Source: JBAYNW01 sp041678605
Lineage (GTDB): Bacteria; Cyanobacteriota; Vampirovibrionia; Gastranaerophilales; Gastranaerophilaceae
Direction: 5' to 3'
NCBI GenBank assembly: GCA_041678605.1
Contig: JBAYNW010000001.1
Span: 33,710-97,709 of the forward strand
Length of the DNA stretch: 64,000 nt
Made by a program: the position numbers and the translations under genes. Shown here in pieces: positions 58,581-64,000 of the stretch. Under the pieces are notes generated by a model. It did no database searches and was not told the origin of the DNA. It was given only the letters and a program-made list of their open reading frames with translations. Each line of letters opens with the position of its first letter. Position 1 is the first letter of the stretch.

Positions 58581-59542
58581 AATTCATTATCCAGCTCTAT
58601 TGTGTGGCGGATTATTGCGTTTGCCATCAGAAGCAAGAACGGACTGACCTGCATAAGATTTGACAGACTGATTTTTGCCTGACGTGGAGCGTTCTCATCC
58701 TGTTTCATAGCTTTCTGCTCAAATGTCACATCGGATTGCATTGAATGTTTTTTGCTTTCGGAGTTAATCCTTTTTAGCAGTTCTTCTTTTGGAAAATTTT
58801 CGGAACAGTTTATAAAAATACTCAAGAAATTTCCGGCAAGCAAAACCAGAGTAACTTTTACATTGCCGTAATTTCTTGTTGAAATCATTATCGTGATTGA
58901 AGTTTCCGAACCGTCCGTATTGTCTTCTGAACTTTCTATTTCCAAATCAAAATCCACTCCTTCTTGCAGCGGAAGCCATGGCAGATACAGAAGCATAAAA
59001 CTTTTTAGGATTTGATTAGGGTTGTCCTGTGCCGCAACGGAAACACTGGCGTTTATGAATTTTATTGCATCTTTAATCTGCGATACGTCCGTCACTCCCT
59101 GCTTCGCAGAATTTGCCATTACCATAATAAGCTTGGCCATGGCCTCCTTGCCGCCTTGTTTCATTAATTCTGCAAGAGCCGCCAAATTAATATTTGTGGC
59201 CAAAAGCTTTGACATTTCACCGGCTGAGGTCATGTTGTTTTGAATCAAAACCAAAACTTCCTGCATTTCCTTAGGCAAATTCATCAGGTCTTTAATGTAT
59301 ACGCCTCTTTCAAGGCTTGCGAGATTATTCATTTTCAAATCCGCAATTAAAGAAGGGTTAAATGTCTTGAGGGCTGCATTTTGCGGCATAGATTTTTGCA
59401 GCAAATTTTCAGCCAGAGAATTTTGATTGAGCTGAAAAGTCACATCAGTATTCATTGGTGCCTTAGGAGGACCCTCCTTTGGATTAAGCGAGGGATAATT
59501 AAGAAATTTATTAACAAAATTGCCTAAATTAAATTGGTTCAT
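58577..59542 (-). CDS. Possible flagellar hook-length control (FliK-like) protein
   Basis: Not firmly assigned. 321 residues, soluble. The N-terminus is Asn/Gln/Leu-rich (MNQFNLGNFVNKFLNYP), the middle Met/Ala-rich helical (LAELMKQGGKEAMAKLIMVMANS). A C-terminal block (DGSETSITIMISTRNYGNVKVTLVLLAGNFLSIFI) has the beta pattern LxLxxxxLGxVxVxLxxxxxxLxVxF of the FliK C-terminal domain. No flagellar genes flank it. A longer frame starts at 59623, but a promoter at 59549-59576 makes ATG 59542 the likely first codon. Confidence 0.5.
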   Translation of the reverse strand: MNQFNLGNFVNKFLNYPSLNPKEGPPKAPMNTDVTFQLNQNSLAENLLQKSMPQNAALKTFNPSLIADLKMNNLASLERGVYIKDLMNLPKEMQEVLVLIQNNMTSAGEMSKLLATNINLAALAELMKQGGKEAMAKLIMVMANSAKQGVTDVSQIKDAIKFINASVSVAAQDNPNQILKSFMLLYLPWLPLQEGVDFDLEIESSEDNTDGSETSITIMISTRNYGNVKVTLVLLAGNFLSIFINCSENFPKEELLKRINSESKKHSMQSDVTFEQKAMKQDENAPRQAKISLSNLMQVSPFLLLMANAIIRHTIELDNEF

Positions 59543-59548
59543 ACTAAC

Positions 59549-59576
59549 ATTATGCGGATTTTTTACAATTTTGCAA
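59549..59576 (-). promoter_or_regulatory. Leaderless-type promoter of the FliK-like gene
   Basis: Minus strand: TTGCAA, 16 bp, CATAAT, then 6 nt before the ATG at 59542. Transcription would start at the A of ATG. No Shine-Dalgarno is visible. Confidence 0.5.
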
Positions 59577-59616
59577 CATTTGTTATAAGAAATATTAAAA
59601 TTTTGTCTTAACAAAG

Positions 59617-59647
59617 GCGGCACTTCCGGCGTTGCCGGAAGTGCCGC
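59617..59647 (-). terminator. Strong GC hairpin between the SLH and FliK-like genes
   Basis: GCGGCACTTCCGGC-loop-GCCGGAAGTGCCGC, a perfect 14-bp stem with a 3-nt loop, 20 bp after the SLH gene stop. The T-run is weak (CTTTGTT), so it may act as terminator or as an mRNA 3' stabiliser. Confidence 0.65.
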
Positions 59648-59667
59648 TTGATTACTTAAATTAACTG

Positions 59668-60834
59668 TTATTCAATAACCCAGCCGTTAGTCAAATCGAC
59701 TTTAAGCGGTTGAAGAAGTTTTACATAAACTGTGCCTTGAGGGAGAACTTTAAGTTTTTCACCCTTAAAGATTTTTCTCAAGAAAGCTACAAACCAGTTT
59801 TTCTTTTTGCAAACTTCGCCGACTGCATTGAATTTGACTCTCTGGTCGTTTGTTGTTGTTATACTGTCGTTATTAAGTACCAGAACACCGTTTCTGATGA
59901 ACAATTTACCCGGTCTTACGTCAATCAGCTGACCTTGCAAATCCGCACCTTTATAAATTAAAATGTATTTATCTCTTGTAATATAGTTTTGAGGTGCTTT
60001 TGCCATATAAAGTTCGCCGCATTTAGAGAATTGTGAACTCAGTGCCGCTCCAACTTCGATAGGAACGACGGAACCCGCAGGGATTGTGCCTACAGAACCT
60101 TGAATAAAGGCTTGGGGAATTACAAATCCTTCACCTGTTTTTTTCCGCATAGCTTCGGCCAATTTTTTGTTTGGATTAAGCTTGGCTTGCTCCATCATAT
60201 TTTTCAATAACACTGCGATTTCAGCTCTTGTGGCAGGTTTGTTTGCACTAAGAGTCAACGGTGTGTTTGGAATGTGAACGTTCATGTTCAAGATTTCGGC
60301 TTTACCTGCAGGAACCAAATACCATTCGGGGGTAGTTGCCAAATCGGTATAATTTCTCAGAACTTCTTTTGCTTTCTGAGCACTTATATTTTCTGTTGTA
60401 AGTGCATTAACCGTTACAGAAACGGCTTCTGCATGAGAAACTTGGTCATCCGGCCTGAACGCTTTTCCTTCCGGCGGACATGCTATCAACTCAAAATACA
60501 AAGCTCTTTGAATCATATCATAAGCCCAAAAGTCAGTGTTAATATCCGTGAAATTAACGGGCTGAGCGACTGTTGTATGCTCTTGACCCAAGGCTCTTAT
60601 TGCCATGCAGGCAAACTCGGCTCTGGTAACATTATCATCCGGTTTGAATGTTCCATCGGGATAACCGACTATAACCCCTGATTGTGATAATTCTTTAATC
60701 TGTGCTGCTGCCCAGTGGCTCGCCGCAACATCCGGGAAAATTTTTGCTGTATTTGCACTCTGAGCACTAACAGGCATCAGTGCAAATGCGAACGCAAAAA
60801 GTCCCAAAAATAACTTAACAAAATTCTTTTTCAT
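59668..60834 (-). CDS. S-layer homology (SLH) domain surface protein
   Basis: A secreted protein with signal peptide (KLFLGLFAFAFALMPVSAQSA) and three SLH domains in the N-terminal half: FPDVAASHWAAAQIKEL...GYPDGTFKPDDNVTRAEF, FTDINTDFWAYDMIQRAL...FRPDDQVSHAEA, and YTDLATTPEWYLV...ATRAEIAVLL. SLH domains bind peptidoglycan-linked polymers. The C-terminal half is beta-rich and unassigned. It lacks the porin barrel of cyanobacterial SLH porins. ATG at 60834 has AAGGAG upstream and is preferred over 60861. 388 residues. Confidence 0.92.
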   Translation of the reverse strand: MKKNFVKLFLGLFAFAFALMPVSAQSANTAKIFPDVAASHWAAAQIKELSQSGVIVGYPDGTFKPDDNVTRAEFACMAIRALGQEHTTVAQPVNFTDINTDFWAYDMIQRALYFELIACPPEGKAFRPDDQVSHAEAVSVTVNALTTENISAQKAKEVLRNYTDLATTPEWYLVPAGKAEILNMNVHIPNTPLTLSANKPATRAEIAVLLKNMMEQAKLNPNKKLAEAMRKKTGEGFVIPQAFIQGSVGTIPAGSVVPIEVGAALSSQFSKCGELYMAKAPQNYITRDKYILIYKGADLQGQLIDVRPGKLFIRNGVLVLNNDSITTTNDQRVKFNAVGEVCKKKNWFVAFLRKIFKGEKLKVLPQGTVYVKLLQPLKVDLTNGWVIE

Positions 60835-60913
60835 AAAAACGCTCCTTCTTTCTGTCCTCACAACGATACTAATTATTTTATAACGAACATAAAAAATAGC
60901 ATAGAAAAATTTT

Positions 60914-61303
60914 CTATCTCAAATAATCTTCAAAGTTTTTTTCGACGACCTTATATCCACAGCCTTCATGAAGCTTTGCGGGATACATGATTTTTTTGTT
61001 AGGATAAACTTTGCACATTTTCAGTCTTTTTTTGTAAACCGTGCATAATCCTTCCTCTGATACATATTTGCAGGCAAAAATTAAGTTTCCCTCTTCGTCT
61101 TTGCCTGTTATGTAAAACCTTCTGTATGCCGGATAAATTAACTGCATGAATTTGAATTCTTTTTCCGTATAAGTATCAAAGCTATACATGTAATTGCAGC
61201 ATTTACCGCATTTTTTGCACTCCCCGATGACTTCATATTCCATCTTTTCGGGAACAAAGTAGGATTTTATTTCGTTTATTAAGTTTGCAAGACAATTAAT
61301 CAT
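60914..61303 (-). CDS. YkgJ-family cysteine cluster protein
   Basis: A 129-residue protein of the zinc/iron-chelating family. Cys motifs CKKCGKCCNY (about 29-38), then FACKYVSEEGLCTVYKKR and KMCKVYP and EGCGYK give the usual CxxCGxCC...C...C...C pattern that binds metal. Function is unsettled. No clear Shine-Dalgarno is present. It is divergent from PBP1A with a palindrome between. Confidence 0.9.
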   Translation of the reverse strand: MINCLANLINEIKSYFVPEKMEYEVIGECKKCGKCCNYMYSFDTYTEKEFKFMQLIYPAYRRFYITGKDEEGNLIFACKYVSEEGLCTVYKKRLKMCKVYPNKKIMYPAKLHEGCGYKVVEKNFEDYLR

Positions 61304-61337
61304 GTTCTACATTTTGCTTTCATGGTAAAATTTATTT

Positions 61338-61354
61338 GTTAATATCATATTAAC
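61338..61354. promoter_or_regulatory. 17-bp perfect palindrome before PBP1A
   Basis: GTTAATATCATATTAAC, 8-bp arms around a central C, in the divergent gap between the cysteine-cluster gene and PBP1A. It is a plausible operator or promoter element. Confidence 0.45.
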
Positions 61355-61383
61355 ACAGGGGGCAGGAAAGAGGAAATATAGAA

Positions 61384-63462
61384 ATGAACGATTTCAAAGT
61401 TCCAAAGAGAATTAAAAAAGCGAAGCCTACAGCGGATTCGGACACGGTTAATGTTGTAATCTTTGTAGTTTCGATTTTATTTGCTGTATTGGTAGCGTTT
61501 AAGCTTTATCTGGTTTCACTTCCTCCGATACAAAATTTGAATGAATTTAAACCGAATATAGTCACCAAATTTTATTCAAACGATGAAGAAATTATTAAAA
61601 CATTTACCGCATTTACTTTTTCAAAAGTCGATCTGGAAAATATCCCGAAAAATTTGACAAATGCGGTTATAGCAACTGAGGACAAGAATTTTTACAAACA
61701 CAAGGGATACGATGTATCGGGGCTTATCCGTTCAACTTTTGCGAACGTTTTGGCGGGGCATGTTGTTCAGGGTGCAAGCACGATTACTCAACAGCTGGCG
61801 AGAATTTTGTTCTTATCCAACGAAAAAACTTTTACAAGAAAAATTAAAGAATTGGTTGTTGCGGTCAGAATTGAAAAAACAATTCCTAAAAGCAAAATCC
61901 TTGAAATGTATTTGAATAACGTTTATTTAGGTTCCGGAGCTTACGGGGTTGAAGGGGCTTCTCAGATTTATTTTAACAAGCATTTGAAAAATTTAACTCT
62001 CGCAGAATGTGCCTTGCTGGCCGGTTTGCCTCAGGCACCTTCGGTTTATTCGCCGTTTAATGACAAGGAGCTTGCAATAAAACGCAGAAATCAGGTCTTA
62101 AAAAGAATGTACAGAATGCATTTTATAACAAAAGATGAATATAAGTCTGCGGTTAAAGAAAAACTCCATCTGAATCCGCTGCCTGAAATTTATACCCTTA
62201 ATAAAGCACCTTATTTTTGCGATTACGTGATGAAAGAGCTTGAAAAATTGGGATTTGATGAAGTAGAAATTTCACAGGGCGGTTACAAAGTTGTAACGAC
62301 GCTTGACTATAAGGCTCAACAAAAAACAAATGAAGCAATAATAAACAGAATGAACGGCTGGGGTTTGAGGGGTGAAAAACAGCAGGCTGCAGTATTTTCT
62401 TTCAGCCCGATAGATGGAAGAATTTTGGCTTATGCAGGCGGAAAAGACTACTCCAAAAGCCAATATGACAGGGTTACACAGGCAGTAAGGCCACCTGGTT
62501 CTGCATTTAAACCGTTCATATATGCCGCGGCCGTGGAAAAAGGCTTAAACCCGAATGATTTGATTGAAGATGCTCCTTTCAAAGTTGGAGATTGGTCGCC
62601 AAGAAATTATCACAATACATACAGGGGAAAAATCCCGGCATATAAAGCGTTGATGATATCATCGAACGTCTGTGCCGCAAGGTTAATCCAATCAACAGGA
62701 CTTCGCTCCGTAATACAAATGGCAAGAGTGCTGGGGATTTCAACACCTTTGGAATATGATTACACAATCGCTTTGGGGTCAAACGGTGTAAAATTGTACG
62801 AAATAACCCGTGCGTATGGTGCATTTGCAAACGGGGGCTACAAAGTTGAGCCTTATGCTGTCGAAAGGGTTGAAACTTCACGCGGACAAGTAGTTTATCA
62901 GGCACCTAAAACAAAAATATCAAAAGTTATAGACATAAACACTGCGGCAACTTTAACAATAATGTTAAAAACCGTTATCCGAAGCGGAACGGGCGTTGCG
63001 GCAAATATTTCAAAACCTGCTGCGGGAAAAACGGGGACGACGGATGACTACAAGGACGCCTGTTTTATCGGTTATACTCCGGATGTGGTTACAGGGGTCT
63101 GGGTCGGGAACGACGACAATACCAAGAACAACGGTGTAACCGGCGGTACTGTACCGGCACTCATTTGGAAAGACGTTATGATGACAGCAACAGCACCTTA
63201 TGGGGCTTCGGACTTTGATTATCCTGAAATCGAGTTAAAGAATTATTCTTTCGGCAAAAAATCCACTGACGCCGAACAAAAGGTTAAAGATGAAACAACG
63301 GATGGTGCAACTTCGGAAGACATAACTTCGGAAGACGTAATTCCATTGGAAGGTCAGACCGCCAAGCCCGAACCGAAAAAAGCCGCACCTCCTAAGCCCG
63401 CAAAACCTGCACCTTTAGCACCGATTCCAATGGCAACTCCGGCTGGAATTCAACGGGAGTGA
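61384..63462 (+). CDS. Class A penicillin-binding protein (PBP1A-type)
   Basis: A bifunctional peptidoglycan glycosyltransferase/transpeptidase. An N-terminal membrane helix (about 25-48) is followed by the GT51 domain (ATEDKNFYKHKGYD, GASTITQQLARILF, EMYLNNVYLG) and the transpeptidase with PPGSAFKPF (SxxK), ISSNVCA (SxN) and AAGKTGTTDDY (KTG). The C-terminal 75 residues are disordered and rich in Pro, Ala, Lys and Glu. 692 residues. GAGGAAAT lies about 10 nt before the ATG. It ends directly at a repeat island; the last codons (RE) precede GTGAAACGG words. Confidence 0.95.
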   Translation: MNDFKVPKRIKKAKPTADSDTVNVVIFVVSILFAVLVAFKLYLVSLPPIQNLNEFKPNIVTKFYSNDEEIIKTFTAFTFSKVDLENIPKNLTNAVIATEDKNFYKHKGYDVSGLIRSTFANVLAGHVVQGASTITQQLARILFLSNEKTFTRKIKELVVAVRIEKTIPKSKILEMYLNNVYLGSGAYGVEGASQIYFNKHLKNLTLAECALLAGLPQAPSVYSPFNDKELAIKRRNQVLKRMYRMHFITKDEYKSAVKEKLHLNPLPEIYTLNKAPYFCDYVMKELEKLGFDEVEISQGGYKVVTTLDYKAQQKTNEAIINRMNGWGLRGEKQQAAVFSFSPIDGRILAYAGGKDYSKSQYDRVTQAVRPPGSAFKPFIYAAAVEKGLNPNDLIEDAPFKVGDWSPRNYHNTYRGKIPAYKALMISSNVCAARLIQSTGLRSVIQMARVLGISTPLEYDYTIALGSNGVKLYEITRAYGAFANGGYKVEPYAVERVETSRGQVVYQAPKTKISKVIDINTAATLTIMLKTVIRSGTGVAANISKPAAGKTGTTDDYKDACFIGYTPDVVTGVWVGNDDNTKNNGVTGGTVPALIWKDVMMTATAPYGASDFDYPEIELKNYSFGKKSTDAEQKVKDETTDGATSEDITSEDVIPLEGQTAKPEPKKAAPPKPAKPAPLAPIPMATPAGIQRE

Positions 63463-63474
63463 AACGGTCGAAGG

Positions 63475-63765
63475 GCTTTTTACGAAGTGATTAAGTGACT
63501 GGGTGATTAAGTGATTAAGTTCAATAATGCTTCGCAAATTTTTTAAAAAAGGTAACAGGGAACGGAATTTCTTGTCGTTGCGAGGAGAAACAAAGTTTCG
63601 ACGAAGCAATCCAAAAAATTGCCTCATTATTCCTGAAAGGCTTTTTGCAAAGTGATTAAGGTAGTTGATAAGTCGATAAGTCGATAAGTTGAAGGGTTGA
63701 ACGGTCGAAAGGTTCAATTACCAATTCCCAATTTCCTTTCCCCTTTCCCGTTTCCCTTAATAAAA
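63475..63765. repeat. Mosaic repeat island with composite element copy 3
   Basis: The composite unit (63475-63660) contains GTGATTAA words, ATGCTTCGCAAATTTTTT, and TTGCGAGGAG...CGACGAAGCAATCC. GTCGATAAGTCGATAAGTTG words, GGGTTGAACGGTCG words, AATTACC/AATTCCC heptamers and CCCGTTTCCC follow. Confidence 0.85.
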
Positions 63766-63775
63766 TGTAAACAAT

Positions 63776-63804
63776 TTGCTTTTTTCTTGAAAATAACCTA
63801 TAAT
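63776..63804 (+). promoter_or_regulatory. Candidate promoter near the window end
   Basis: TTGCTT (63776-63781) and a perfect TATAAT (63799-63804) separated by 17 bp, followed by AGAAAGGG and a TTG at 63840. Confidence 0.55.
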
Positions 63805-63839
63805 AATTCCGGCGGATAAAATTTAGAAAGGGTAAAGAA

Positions 63840-64000
63840 TTGAAAAATTTTTGCAAATGTTTTTTTGGATTGCTTCGTCGCAAATTTGCTCCTCGCAACG
63901 ACGAGAACGCTCTTTTGCATGGGACAAAACATTTACCCCCTCGCAATGACGGGAAATTCCGTTTTCCTTCTCCCGTTTCTCTTCTCACGTCTCACCTCTC
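63840..64000 (+). CDS. Partial open frame running through repeat sequence at window end
   Basis: Begins TTG with AAAGGG 7 nt upstream and a good promoter. It starts MKNFCKCFF and then reads, without a stop, through a TTGCGAGG-type element (63862-63950) and TCTCACG words to the last base. Either a short gene has been invaded by repeats or a real start is followed by non-coding repeats that lack stops by chance. It continues beyond the window. Confidence 0.3.
   Translation, partial: MKNFCKCFFGLLRRKFAPRNDENALLHGTKHLPPRNDGKFRFPSPVSLLTSHL

Noticed and set aside
1..64000. Regularly spaced short repeats as CRISPR arrays
   Set aside because: Word lengths are 7-10 bp, spacing has no constant 30-40 bp spacer, and no cas genes are present.
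1..64000. tRNA or rRNA genes
   Set aside because: No cloverleaf-like sequence with a TTCGA-type arm or rRNA core sequence was recognised in the gaps.

Overview
The window looks like chromosomal DNA of a non-photosynthetic cyanobacterial relative (Vampirovibrionia/Melainabacteria, probably a motile Gastranaerophilales-like gut lineage). This is an inference from low GC, many prepilin-like proteins with an FTLAE(V/T)L cleavage motif, a didermal envelope (meso-DAP-type MurE, class A and B PBPs, a TPR/beta-barrel outer-membrane protein, an SLH protein), a flagellar export operon, and several lineage-type proteins whose N-termini carry a short SFG/SFVGK/FEG motif. No rRNA, tRNA or CRISPR array was seen.

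Layout. 1-8.3 kb: dnaA, a GT2/TerC-like pair, a secreted glycine-zipper protein, then ftsI-murE. 8.3-12.4 kb: fliMN-O-P-Q-R on the minus strand, interrupted between fliQ and fliR by a small four-helix-bundle gene flanked by 40-bp inverted repeats. 12.6-20.6 kb: a prepilin divergent from an XRE regulator, an orphan HicB, YebC, two ABC-2 permeases, a sigma-70 factor and a zinc-ribbon protein. 21-28.5 kb: REC-HD-GYP, a CtpA protease, a regulator built of four GntR-type winged helices, hypotheticals and a NarL-type regulator. 29-36 kb: ThiC-like, a helical hypothetical, accC-accB-efp and rsgA. 36.4-38.4 kb: an MNT/HEPN pair between 169-bp direct repeats, then a second divergent XRE/prepilin pair. 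38.5-44 kb: prenyl synthase, DUF212, a membrane-anchored acidic protein and a solute-binding lipoprotein. 42.9-48.4 kb: three nuclease-like proteins (HNH-like, PLD, DEDDh). 48.5-54.5 kb: a BcsA/GH8/TPR-barrel exopolysaccharide operon without BcsB. 54.7-63.5 kb: pilT, recO, GGDEF/HD-GYP, a FliK-like protein, an SLH protein, a cysteine-cluster protein and PBP1A.

The most striking content lies outside normal annotation. About a dozen intergenic islands are mosaics of short degenerate words of 7-10 bp (GTGATTAA, GTGAGAC, AATTCCC, CTTATCGA, CCCTTCAA) mixed with palindromic elements. The same words form the terminal inverted repeats of the four-helix-bundle cassette, supply the ribosome-binding site and start codon of the solute-binding protein, and have been inserted in frame into several genes. 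One palindromic element sits in frame in both rsgA and the solute-binding protein, in opposite orientations, with a conserved loop and compensatory stem changes, which resembles protein-invading palindromic elements of Rickettsia.

Other points of interest are a hidden internal FliN start with a perfect Shine-Dalgarno, an MNT/HEPN module sitting in a duplication of the rsgA 3' end, a repeated XRE/prepilin divergent architecture, shared upstream regions, and apparently leaderless genes including dnaA.
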